Origin: Bradyrhizobium sp. in8p8
Lineage (GTDB): Bacteria > Pseudomonadota > Alphaproteobacteria > Rhizobiales > Xanthobacteraceae
Reading direction: 5' to 3'
DNA length: 64,000 nucleotides
NCBI RefSeq assembly: GCF_000426845.1
Contig: NZ_AUGD01000009.1
Coordinates: forward strand, 124,001-188,000
The translations under genes were made by a program, and so were the position numbers. The notes under the pieces were generated by a model that had not been told where the DNA came from, searched no databases, and saw nothing but the letters and a program-made list of their open reading frames with translations. Positions 1 through 9,057 of the stretch are shown in pieces (the first letter of the stretch is position 1; every line of letters begins with the position of its first letter).

Positions 1-1323
1 TGTCTTGCCGGACTTGGCCGGGTCGATGAAGCGCTCGCAAGTTTCGACCGAGCCCTCGACATCCAGCCTGACCTTCAGAGCGCCATCTCCAGCAAGATCT
101 TCACGCTCGACTTTGCGGCGGACGCGACTGTCGAGCAGCATCAGCAAGCGCGGCAAGTCTGGTGGGAGCGGGTCGGGGCGAAAATCGCATCAGAAGCGGC
201 GGGCCCGTACGACAACAGCTGCGATCCGGATCGCCGTCTGGTGCTCGGCTACGTCTCGTCGGATTTCAACGCGCATTCAGCGGCATTCATTTTCAAGCCG
301 GTCCTGCAACACCATGACCGGGCACGGTTCGAGATCGTGTGCTATTCATGTTCGTCGAGGGTCGACGCCACGACGCGCGAATTCGAAGGAATGGCCGATC
401 GCTGGCGCGACGCCGCGCAATGGACCGACGATCGCCTCGCCGCTCAGATTCGCGCCGATGGCGTCGATATCCTGATCGACCTGTCCGGCCACACCAGAGG
501 CAACCGCCTCGGCGTGTTTGCGCGCAAGCCGGCGCCGATCCAGGTTCATGGATGGGGCCACGGCACCGGCACCGGACTGCCGACGATCGAATATCTCTTC
601 TCGGACCCCGTCGCGATTCCTGTCGCGGTCCGCCATCTGTTTGTGGAGACCGTCATCGATCTGCCGTGCTTCGTGACCCTGGCGCCGCTGCCGGCCGGGA
701 TCGCGCGGGCGGGGGCGCCGGCTCTCTCGAACGGCTTCGTCACGTTCGGCGTGTTCACCCGCATCAGCAAGATTTCGGACGAGGCGGTTGACGTCTGGTC
801 CAGGATTCTCGAGCGGGTGCCAGGTTCGCGCCTGCTGATCAAGGATTTTGCGCTGGACGATCGGCTGGTGCGCGACAACCTGCTGGCGCGGTTTGCAGCT
901 TGCCGCCTGCCAGCCGAACGGGTCGAGCTGCTCGGGGCCACTTCGAGGGACGAGCATCTGGCGTCGTTCAATCGCATCGACATCTGCCTCGACACATTCC
1001 CGCAGAACGGCGGCGTCAGCACCTGGGAAGCCTTGCAGATGGGCGTGCCGGTGGTGGCGAAGCTCGGCAACAGCCTGCCCGGCCGTGCGGCGGGCTCCAT
1101 CCTGACCGCGCTTGGCCTGCCGGACTGGGTCGCCGATTGCGATCAGACATATGCCGACATCGCGGCAATCCGCGCATTTGGGATCGGCGACGTTTCGCAG
1201 CTGCGCCGCGAATTGCCGGAACGGATCAGAGATGCTGCCGCCGGCGACCCCGTCTCCTACGCGCGCGCGGTGGACGACGCCTACCGCGCGATGTGGAAAC
1301 GGTACTGCCGCGATTGCGCCTGA
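1..1323 (+). CDS. SPINDLY/OGT-type glycosyltransferase, C-terminal part (5' truncated)
   Basis: The reading frame is open from base 1 and ends at 1323, so the N-terminus lies outside the window; 440 codons are visible. The first 25 residues carry a TPR-like repeat (GLGRVDEALASFDRALDIQPD without its first half being complete). The rest matches the SPINDLY/O-GlcNAc transferase catalytic family: GYVSSDFNAHSAAF near residue 83, LIDLSGHTRGNRLGV near 160, IEYLFSDP near 195, and a C-terminal donor-binding half with DTFPQNGGVSTWEALQMGVPVV. Family members use UDP-sugars to modify proteins, in bacteria often flagellin or envelope proteins; the acceptor here is unknown. The next gene faces it convergently with an 8-base gap. 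Confidence 0.85.
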   Translation, partial: CLAGLGRVDEALASFDRALDIQPDLQSAISSKIFTLDFAADATVEQHQQARQVWWERVGAKIASEAAGPYDNSCDPDRRLVLGYVSSDFNAHSAAFIFKPVLQHHDRARFEIVCYSCSSRVDATTREFEGMADRWRDAAQWTDDRLAAQIRADGVDILIDLSGHTRGNRLGVFARKPAPIQVHGWGHGTGTGLPTIEYLFSDPVAIPVAVRHLFVETVIDLPCFVTLAPLPAGIARAGAPALSNGFVTFGVFTRISKISDEAVDVWSRILERVPGSRLLIKDFALDDRLVRDNLLARFAACRLPAERVELLGATSRDEHLASFNRIDICLDTFPQNGGVSTWEALQMGVPVVAKLGNSLPGRAAGSILTALGLPDWVADCDQTYADIAAIRAFGIGDVSQLRRELPERIRDAAAGDPVSYARAVDDAYRAMWKRYCRDCA

Positions 1324-1330
1324 TCTCTGC

Positions 1331-1618
1331 TCAATGCAGCCGGAATACGCCGTCCACCGCGCGCAGCTCGGCGGGCTTGATCAGCTTGGAATGCGCCACC
1401 GTGACCGAGTGGAGAGGGCCGTCGAGCTTCTCCTGCCAGAATGCCAGGAAATCCTTCAGCGCCGGAAATTTCGGAAACATGTCGTAGTTCTGCCAGACAT
1501 AGGTCTGGAGCAGCGACGGATGATCCGGCATCCGATAGAGAATTTGTGCCGTCGTCAGTCCGTATCCCAGCATCTGCTTCCGGAAATCGTCGGAAACACC
1601 CCCAACGCGCAGTCCCAT
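1331..1618 (-). CDS. usg: Usg-family protein
   Basis: This encodes 95 residues when started at 1618. That ATG is preceded by a perfect AAGGAGG ribosome site seven bases upstream, which decides against the longer upstream reading. The sequence MLGYGLTTAQILYRMPDHP followed by LLQTYVWQNYDMFPKFPAL is the hallmark of the Usg family, a small alphaproteobacterial protein of unknown function first named from a gene next to trp genes. No membrane segment or catalytic motif is visible. It is read towards the glycosyltransferase and away from groES. Confidence 0.85.
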   Translation of the reverse strand: MGLRVGGVSDDFRKQMLGYGLTTAQILYRMPDHPSLLQTYVWQNYDMFPKFPALKDFLAFWQEKLDGPLHSVTVAHSKLIKPAELRAVDGVFRLH

Positions 1619-1880
1619 GCCAAACCTCCTTTGCAGGAGCGCATTCAGGGGGTGGCTTGATCCGTGCCCCGGGAGCCACCCGGAAACGATGCGCTCACAG
1701 ACGAGAAATGTGACGCAAACTGACAATCCATCTCAAGCCCAAAAGTTTAACAAGCTGTTGAAATTCAATGCGTTAGCAGCAGATGCCGCTCCGTGCTAAT
1801 ACGGCCTCGGCCTCGGTTAACGATGGCTGAGAGATCCTGGCAGTGCGAACTGTCGGCTGCTAATTTTTCTGCTACAAACC

Positions 1881-1909
1881 CTTGCCCCCGCAAAATTCCT
1901 GTCCTATTT
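1881..1909 (+). promoter_or_regulatory. RpoH-like heat-shock promoter of groESL
   Basis: CTTG at 1881-1884 and CCTATTT at 1903-1909, 18 bases apart, fit the alphaproteobacterial heat-shock sigma consensus (CTTG, 17-18 bases, CYTATNT). The same bases also give a passable housekeeping promoter: TTGCCC at 1882-1887 and TATTTG at 1905-1910, spaced 17. Which sigma factor is used cannot be told from sequence alone. Confidence 0.6.
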
Positions 1910-1923
1910 GAGCCTCGCTCGTG

Positions 1924-1950
1924 CTAGCACTCGCGGGCAACGATTGCTAA
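1924..1950 (+). promoter_or_regulatory. CIRCE operator (HrcA site) upstream of groES
   Basis: CTAGCACTC, nine spacer bases, then GATTGCTAA matches the CIRCE consensus TTAGCACTC-N9-GAGTGCTAA with one mismatch in the left arm and two in the right. It sits 14 bases after the promoter -10 box and 44 bases before the groES start, the usual place for HrcA repression. No hrcA gene lies in the window. Confidence 0.85.
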
Positions 1951-1994
1951 CAATCTCAAAATCCTCAACTCGTGCAAATGCTTAGGAGGACTGC

Positions 1995-2309
1995 ATGAAA
2001 TTCCGTCCGCTTCACGACCGCGTCGTGGTCAAGCGCATCGACGCAGAAGAGAAGACCGCTGGCGGCATCATCATTCCCGACACTGCCAAGGAAAAGCCCT
2101 CCCAGGGCGAAGTCGTCGCCGTCGGCCCGGGTGGCCGCGACGAGTCCGGCAAGCTGATCCCGATCGACCTCAAGGTCGGCGACCGCGTGCTGTTCGGCAA
2201 GTGGTCCGGCACCGAGGTCAAGATCGACGGCCAGGACCTGCTGATCATGAAGGAGAGCGACGTGATGGGCGTTCTCGAAGTCAGCGAGTCCAAGAAGAAG
2301 GCGGCTTAA
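1995..2309 (+). CDS. groES: Co-chaperonin GroES
   Basis: This encodes 104 residues, the usual length. It opens with MKFRPLHDRVVVKR and carries the mobile-loop region EEKTAGGIIIPDTAKEKP and the ending KKKAA typical of rhizobial GroES. GroES forms the heptameric lid of the GroEL folding chamber in the cytoplasm. The start is set by AGGAGG at 1984-1989. It is the first gene of a two-gene operon, 48 bases before groEL, controlled by the CIRCE element and an RpoH-like promoter. Confidence 0.98.
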   Translation: MKFRPLHDRVVVKRIDAEEKTAGGIIIPDTAKEKPSQGEVVAVGPGGRDESGKLIPIDLKVGDRVLFGKWSGTEVKIDGQDLLIMKESDVMGVLEVSESKKKAA

Positions 2310-2357
2310 GAGCCCTTCTCCTCCCCCCAGTCAAACACCACTCAAGGAAAATTCCAG

Positions 2358-3998
<1,641 letters not shown>

Positions 3999-4030
3999 GT
4001 CCAGCCTTTCAGGCAAACGACGAAATGCGA

Positions 4031-4058
4031 AACCCCGGCAGCGATGCCGGGGTTTTTG
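4031..4058 (+). terminator. Rho-independent terminator of groESL
   Basis: The stem CCCCGGCA (4033-4040) pairs with TGCCGGGG (4045-4052) around a GCGA loop and is followed by TTTTTGTTT. This is a textbook intrinsic terminator 32 bases after the groEL stop codon. Confidence 0.92.
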
Positions 4059-4062
4059 TTTC

Positions 4063-4154
4063 ATGGAACGTCACTCCGGGGCGCGTCCCCTTGGGCGCCA
4101 GCCCGGAATGACAGCGCGGCACAATCGACCCCGCCGCCCCGGAATGAGGGGCCG
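4063..4154. repeat. Dispersed intergenic repeat, short degenerate copy
   Basis: The stretch holds inverted pieces such as CGTCACTCCGGGGCGCG, CCCGGAATGACAGCGCGGC and CCCCGGAATGAGGGGCCG. The word CCGGAATGACRG recurs in the intergenic repeats near 16.07, 26.57 and 31.07 kb. It lies between the groEL terminator and the 3' end of the signal peptidase gene. Confidence 0.6.
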
Positions 4155-4910
4155 TCACTCCACCTTGCCCAGCCGCTCGAAGCGCGGCTCGCCGTCCTCG
4201 TCGAGCGACCAGAAGATCCGCGTGACCTTGCCGACGAGATTGTCCATCGGGACGAATCCGATCCCCGGCATGCGGCTGTCGGTGGAATTGTCACGGTTAT
4301 CGCCGAGCACGAAGATATGGCCCGCCGGCACCGTGAAGACGCTGGTATTATCCAGGTTGTCGTCGTCGCCGCAGTCCAGAGTCACGTAGGACGCGCCGTT
4401 CGGCAGCGTCTCGCGCCAGAGCTTCGCCGTCGCGTCGTCATCCACGCCGCACGTGTCGCCGACCTGTGCCTTCTTCTGCGCGACACGCGTCACGGGACGA
4501 TCGTTGAGGAAAAGCCGGCCCCGCCGCATCTGGATGCGGTCGCCGGGCAGCCCGACCACGCGCTTGACGAAGTCGGTCGCGGTATCCTTCGAGGAGCGGA
4601 ATACGACAATGTCCCCATATTCCGGATCGGCGGCGAGGACTCGGCCCGAGATCCAGGATGGCGCAAAGGGGACGGAATAGCGGCCGTAGCCGTAGGCATG
4701 CTTCGCGGCGAAGACGTAGTCGCCCACCGTCAGCGCCGGCGCCATCGAGTTCGAGGGGATGTTGAACGGCTGATACAGGAAGTAGCGAAACAGGAACGGC
4801 GGCGACCATAGCACCGGGATCAGCAGGATCAGGATGACGATCGCCCTCCATTCCCGGGATTGTGCCGCTCGCCGCGCGGGCGGCCGGATCGTGTCCTGAC
4901 ACGTAGTCAT
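4155..4910 (-). CDS. lepB: Signal peptidase I
   Basis: This encodes 251 residues. A single membrane segment spans about residues 23-44, followed by the periplasmic catalytic domain. The nucleophile motif IPSNSM places Ser55, and the general base is Lys116 in DFVKRVVGLPGD. The family box GDNRDNSTDSR lies near residue 205. The enzyme removes signal peptides from exported proteins at the outer face of the inner membrane (family S26). An insert with two Cys between the Lys box and the GDN box (QVGDTCGVDDD and VTLDCGDDD) could form a disulfide; this is inference. The gene stands alone, convergent with groEL. Confidence 0.93.
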   Translation of the reverse strand: MTTCQDTIRPPARRAAQSREWRAIVILILLIPVLWSPPFLFRYFLYQPFNIPSNSMAPALTVGDYVFAAKHAYGYGRYSVPFAPSWISGRVLAADPEYGDIVVFRSSKDTATDFVKRVVGLPGDRIQMRRGRLFLNDRPVTRVAQKKAQVGDTCGVDDDATAKLWRETLPNGASYVTLDCGDDDNLDNTSVFTVPAGHIFVLGDNRDNSTDSRMPGIGFVPMDNLVGKVTRIFWSLDEDGEPRFERLGKVE

Positions 4911-5047
4911 GCAACTGCCCTGGTCAAAATCATGTCATCGCGAGATTGGCAACTCCTGCGCGCATGCGCAATCTCCTGCGAATTCCGAAATTTGTCGCAC
5001 GTCGAGCAGGCTGCGTTCAACGCGGGGCCGTGAACGTCGCCGGGCTG

Positions 5048-5887
5048 TCAGCCCTGGGAAATATCCCTGAAGCACTGCCGCACCCATTCGATGGTGAGCC
5101 GCGCCGCCGGATCGCGCTTGAGGTGGTTCTGCACCAGGAGCCAGACGTCCCGGCGCCTCGGCAGCAACGTGGCGCGCAGGCTGCGGTCGGCGAGCAGCAG
5201 GCCGCAGCTGTACTCGGGCAGCACGCCGATGGCCAGATGCGACTGGATCATGGTGCGGATGATGCGGACATTGTCGGTGATGCAACGGGCGTTCTTCAGT
5301 CGTTTCGACCGTAAGAATTGCTGCTCCGGGATCGCGTCGAGTTCGTCGGGATAGACGCACGCAACCGGCTCGATCCCGCTGCGGTCCGCGGGCTCGAGGA
5401 AATACAGCCTGACCTCGCCAAGCTTGGAGATGGTGAAGTCGCCCTTCTCCGGCTTGCGCAGGCGAATGGCGAGATCGGCCTGCCAGCGCGAGAATTTGAC
5501 ATTGCCGCTGGCGGTGAGGAATTGCAGCGTCAACCCTGGATGGTCGCGCAGGAAGTCGCTCGCATGCGGCGCCAACAGCTCTTCGGCAATGGCATTGGTC
5601 GAGGCGATGCGGAGCCGGCCGACCGGACCGGGCTGGCTCTCCTTGATCCGGTCGATCGCCGCGGCATGCGCCGCCATCGCGCCGACATGCTCGAGCACCG
5701 CCTCGCAATGGCGCGTCGGCCGGCGCAAGCCATCCACGGCTTCGAACAACGGCACGCCGAGATCCCGCTGGATGCGCGCCAGCCGGCGGCCGACAGTGGT
5801 CTCGTCGATGCGCAGCCGCGCGCTGGCGCCGGCATAGGTGCCCTCGTCCCTGACCGCGGCGATGATGCGCAGATCGTCCCAGTTCAT
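5048..5887 (-). CDS. LysR-family transcriptional regulator
   Basis: This encodes 279 residues. The N-terminal winged helix-turn-helix is visible at residues 1-60 (MNWDDLRIIAAVRDEGTYAGAS, then LRIDETTVGRRLARIQRDLGVPLFE), followed by a LysR effector-binding domain from about residue 85. The family normally activates a divergent gene in response to a small ligand. It is divergent from the isochorismatase-like hydrolase at 6018 with 130 bases between the two starts, and two GCAGG-type inverted repeats lie in that gap. The ligand cannot be predicted. Confidence 0.88.
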   Translation of the reverse strand: MNWDDLRIIAAVRDEGTYAGASARLRIDETTVGRRLARIQRDLGVPLFEAVDGLRRPTRHCEAVLEHVGAMAAHAAAIDRIKESQPGPVGRLRIASTNAIAEELLAPHASDFLRDHPGLTLQFLTASGNVKFSRWQADLAIRLRKPEKGDFTISKLGEVRLYFLEPADRSGIEPVACVYPDELDAIPEQQFLRSKRLKNARCITDNVRIIRTMIQSHLAIGVLPEYSCGLLLADRSLRATLLPRRRDVWLLVQNHLKRDPAARLTIEWVRQCFRDISQG

Positions 5888-5899
5888 TCCAGGAGCCTA

Positions 5900-5964
5900 G
5901 CAGGAGACAGCGGCATCCTGCAAATTCGCAGCCATATGCCGCAATATTCCTGCACATCGGCAGG
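5900..5964. promoter_or_regulatory. Two inverted repeats in the lysR/hydrolase divergent region
   Basis: GCAGGA (5900-5905) and TCCTGC (5916-5921) form an inverted repeat with a 10-base spacer. CCTGC (5949-5953) and GCAGG (5960-5964) form a second with a 6-base spacer. Both use the same GCAGG word and lie between two divergent starts, as expected for a LysR-type binding region. This is inference from position and symmetry. Confidence 0.4.
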
Positions 5965-6017
5965 CGCCGGCTGCGCTAGTGTCGCGTCATCCGACATCCA
6001 CAGGAAAGCCTGCCAGC

Positions 6018-6611
6018 ATGACCGCTCCCAAGACCCTGCTCGAACTCGCCGGCGCCGATCTCAATCCGCCGAAACTCCACGAGGCCTGCCTCGTGCTGGT
6101 CGACATTCAGAACGAATATTGCGCCGGTCCGCTGGCTTTGCCCGATGCGCAGCCCGCGATCGCCGCGGCTGCGCGCCTGCTGGCGCGGGCACGGGAGAGC
6201 GGAGCCGCGATCTTCCACATCGCGCACAAGGGCCGCGCCGGCGGCCTGTTCGACCGCGAGACCGCACGCGGCGCAATCGTTGACCGGCTGGCGCCCCTCG
6301 CAAGCGAGCCCGTGATCGAGAAGGCGCTGCCGAACGCCTTCGCCGGCACCGACCTGCAGACACGGCTTGCCGCGACCGGACTCAAGAACGTCGTGCTGGC
6401 CGGATTCATGACGCATATGTGCGTCTCTTCGACCGCCCGCGCCGCGCTCGACCTAGGCCTGCGCACGACGATCGCAGCCGACGCCTGCGCCACGCGCGAC
6501 CTGCCAGACGGCCGAGGCGGAACGCTGGACGCCCGGACGATCCACCAGGTCGCGCTCGCCGAGCTGTCGGATCGCTTCGCGATCATCGCGCAAGTCGACG
6601 CGCTGACTTGA
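6018..6611 (+). CDS. Isochorismatase-like cysteine hydrolase
   Basis: This encodes 197 residues from the ATG at 6018, with AGGAA upstream; a GTG at 5979 would add 13 residues unlike the family. The catalytic triad of the isochorismatase superfamily is visible: Asp29 in LVDIQNEY, Lys102 in EKALPNAF, and Cys135 in FMTHMCVSSTARAA. Members hydrolyse amides or vinyl ethers, such as nicotinamide, ureido acids or isochorismate; the substrate here is undecided. It is probably controlled by the divergent LysR regulator. Confidence 0.85.
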   Translation: MTAPKTLLELAGADLNPPKLHEACLVLVDIQNEYCAGPLALPDAQPAIAAAARLLARARESGAAIFHIAHKGRAGGLFDRETARGAIVDRLAPLASEPVIEKALPNAFAGTDLQTRLAATGLKNVVLAGFMTHMCVSSTARAALDLGLRTTIAADACATRDLPDGRGGTLDARTIHQVALAELSDRFAIIAQVDALT

Positions 6612-6745
6612 TGGCGCGTGAGACGCTGCAGCTTTATTTCTCCGACGGCCTGCCCGCTATCGAGCCGCATCGCGCTGAGGGAGGCCGATATGGAGGCGCA
6701 GCATCAGCGCGCCCGCTGCCGCAAGGCGATGGCGGCGTGAATGCC

Positions 6746-7897
6746 TCACTCCACCCGCTCGAGCACCGCGAGCTTGCGGATGCCCTTGTTGCGGTAGGCG
6801 TCGAGGAATGCGTAATAGTCCTTGAACGACACGCAGCCGTTGGAATCTCCGTTCGGCCCCAGCATGTAGGTGTGGGCGAGCAAACCGTCGCGGCCGTAGA
6901 TCGCGCTCTCGCCGCCGATCGGCGTCAGTCGCAACGCCGGCACGCCGTGGAACAATGCCTCGCGCGGTTTCAGAGTGTAGATGTGCGGCGGCGTCACGCC
7001 GCGCATGCGCAGGCGGCGGGAGCCCGGATCGTCGCGGTTGGCGCCGAGGCCGGAATGAGCCTCGAGCCTGGTGCCGTCGGGCAGATACACCATCTTGGCC
7101 GTGATGTCGTAAACGGCGGTGTCGCGCTCGTAGGGCGGAGCGCCGCCGAGCATCGGGTTCTGCTCCTTCGGCGCGATGGACGCAGTAATGCTGGCGTCGG
7201 CGGAGGCATAGGCGAGCAGCCCGCCGGACGGCTCGCGCTTGCCCCAGAGCTTCTCCACCATCGACTGGCGCGGAGCGGTGATCGACATCACCGCGGCCTT
7301 GGCCCGGTCGGCGAAGGATTTTGGTTTGGCTTCGGGCGCCGGCACGATCTGGGCCGGGTCGGCCGAGGCAAGCTGCAGCTGGGCCTCCGGCGCGCGCTTG
7401 GCCCTGTCTGCAGCCTTGTCAGCTCCCTTGGCTGCCGGCTTCAGTGCGTCCGCAACCTTCGCGATCACGCTCTGCTTCGGGGCATCTTTGGCCGCGGCAA
7501 CCTGGGTCGCGGGGGCGGCGCTCGCCGCATTCGATGGCACGCCTTGGGTCGCAGCGGCGGCGAAGCGCTCGTTGAACATCTCGCGCGAGATCGGCGTCGC
7601 GACCTGCAAACGGTCGGGCAACAACGCAAAGGCGTCCTTGATGGCCTCGCCGGCGTCGCGCAGCACGACCTTGGGCGCGCGCCTGACCACCGGCTCGTCG
7701 TAGCCGATGCTGCCGACGGTCGGATAGACGCTCGCGCCGAGAATGTTGCTGTAGATGGTCCAGCCGGCGCCCATCACGACGCAGCCGATCGCCGCGGCGC
7801 CAAGCCAACTCGTCGTGGTCATCTTCCGGGAAGGCTTCCGAAGAGAATTCTTGGACTTCCGTGCCGCGTTACTTTGCGCAGCGATACTCGTACTCAT
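6746..7897 (-). CDS. Membrane-anchored Tlde1-domain (DUF2778) protein
   Basis: This encodes 383 residues from the ATG at 7897 (start MSTSIAAQ). A basic N-terminus is followed by one membrane segment near residues 31-52, an Ala/Lys-rich linker of about 180 residues, and a C-terminal Tlde1/DUF2778 domain. That domain shows LEAHSGLG, the TPPHIYTL stretch, LFHGVPALRL, and a putative catalytic pair His342 and Cys355 in SNGCVSF. Tlde1 proteins are known as type VI secretion effectors that cut or exchange peptidoglycan peptides. No secretion or immunity gene lies nearby, so a housekeeping wall role is possible. Confidence 0.8.
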   Translation of the reverse strand: MSTSIAAQSNAARKSKNSLRKPSRKMTTTSWLGAAAIGCVVMGAGWTIYSNILGASVYPTVGSIGYDEPVVRRAPKVVLRDAGEAIKDAFALLPDRLQVATPISREMFNERFAAAATQGVPSNAASAAPATQVAAAKDAPKQSVIAKVADALKPAAKGADKAADRAKRAPEAQLQLASADPAQIVPAPEAKPKSFADRAKAAVMSITAPRQSMVEKLWGKREPSGGLLAYASADASITASIAPKEQNPMLGGAPPYERDTAVYDITAKMVYLPDGTRLEAHSGLGANRDDPGSRRLRMRGVTPPHIYTLKPREALFHGVPALRLTPIGGESAIYGRDGLLAHTYMLGPNGDSNGCVSFKDYYAFLDAYRNKGIRKLAVLERVE

Positions 7898-8470
7898 TCG
7901 CCTTGCGTCCAGGACGGTGTCACTCAGTCCCCCCTCGAAGTGCCGCTGGTCACGATCCGGGAACAGCATCTCGCAGAGGGTCGGAGCGTCATTAAGGCGA
8001 CTTTTAGTTAAATGCGGATTAAGTTCGGGCGGATGTGAGGCAACTCGTTAATGCTGTCCCATTCTGAGAAAAATCCCGCAGAATTACGGACTTAGTCGCA
8101 TCTGTTAACCATGTTTCTCGACCGGTTTGCGTCGCCTCTCCGACGCTTGCGGCCGCACTCATGACGCATTCGACAACGTCATTTTCGTGATCGTCGAACC
8201 GGCCTCGACCCTAGTTCGGTAGCGTTGCGCGAAGCTGGTGGCTCCACGTCGGCCGGCCTTACGGCTGCCGCCGATCGCGGCCCATGCGCATCACGCGCCG
8301 CACGGCTTCCGGCAAGCCGGCGCGTGACCGAAAGTTGATCGCATCGGTTCTGGACACCGCCGTCACAAGAAAATAGCTGCTGCCTCGGCACTTTCGGCGG
8401 CCTCTTCGTGTGATACGATGCAGTATCATCCCACCTTTGAGCTGTTCCGAACACGCAAACGGAGGCCGGC
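7898..8470. other. 573-base intergenic region between divergent genes
   Basis: No convincing gene was found. It separates the Tlde1-domain gene (minus) from the FecR-like gene (plus) and must hold both promoters. The only clear structure is the inverted repeat at 8411-8428. Confidence 0.6.
8411..8428. promoter_or_regulatory. Inverted repeat upstream of the FecR-like gene
   Basis: TGATAC (8411-8416), spacer GATGCA, then GTATCA (8423-8428) is a perfect 6+6 dyad, 42 bases before the start codon at 8471. It could be an operator or an RNA hairpin in the leader. Confidence 0.4.
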
Positions 8471-8995
8471 ATGAAAGGGATCGCGCGCGCAGGTCTTGTC
8501 GCCCTGGCGGGTTCGTTCTTGCTGATTGGATCTGCGACTGCCCAGCCCGCAGCCAATGCGGGCTGCACGGCAACGCTCTCCCTTGCCGGAACGCAGACCT
8601 GGCGCTGTGACAACGGCATCACCATCGTTGCGGAAAACGGCGCCAGGTTTGAACTTAAGGACGCCAACCGCGACGGACGTATAGACGCCGTCGAATTGAG
8701 CAGCAAAGCCCTGCTGGTCGACGTACCCAGGAAGCCACGCGGCACTCCCTTCAAGGTGCTGACGCCACAGGCGATTGCCGCCGTGCGCGGCACGAGATGG
8801 GCGGTCGACGTGGCCGACATCAAGACCGCCGTGTTCGTCGCCGACGGCCGGGTCGGGGTGACCCGCAGGACTGGCGGACGCGGCGTCGTGCTTGGACCCG
8901 GCGAAGGCGTCGACGTCGAGGCAACCGGCCCGCTGACGGTCAAGACATGGGGCCAGCCGCGCGTCGACGCGCTCATGGCAAGGCTCGGACAATAA
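8471..8995 (+). CDS. Secreted FecR-like domain protein
   Basis: This encodes 174 residues. A clear signal peptide (about 1-25, ending SATA-QPA) predicts export to the periplasm. The core shows FecR-type beta repeats: ATLSLAGTQTWRC, ENGARFELKD, FKVLTPQAIAAVRGTRWAVDV and GVVLGPGEGVDVEA. GGAGG lies six bases before the ATG. The next gene, a CHASE2 cyclase, follows 62 bases later in the same direction. FecR domains often partner CHASE2 or sigma/anti-sigma sensors in the periplasm, so this protein may be a periplasmic ligand or modulator of the cyclase. Two Cys at residues about 32 and 46 could be oxidised together. Confidence 0.75.
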   Translation: MKGIARAGLVALAGSFLLIGSATAQPAANAGCTATLSLAGTQTWRCDNGITIVAENGARFELKDANRDGRIDAVELSSKALLVDVPRKPRGTPFKVLTPQAIAAVRGTRWAVDVADIKTAVFVADGRVGVTRRTGGRGVVLGPGEGVDVEATGPLTVKTWGQPRVDALMARLGQ

Positions 8996-9057
8996 GGCTG
9001 GGTCGAGACGGCCTCGGCCCTCGATATTTGAACAACAGTAGATTGCAAGACGACCGC

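Noticed and set aside
6612..6745. Short frame between the hydrolase and the Tlde1 gene
   Set aside because: Only a 16-codon frame starts after GGGAGG; too little to call a gene.
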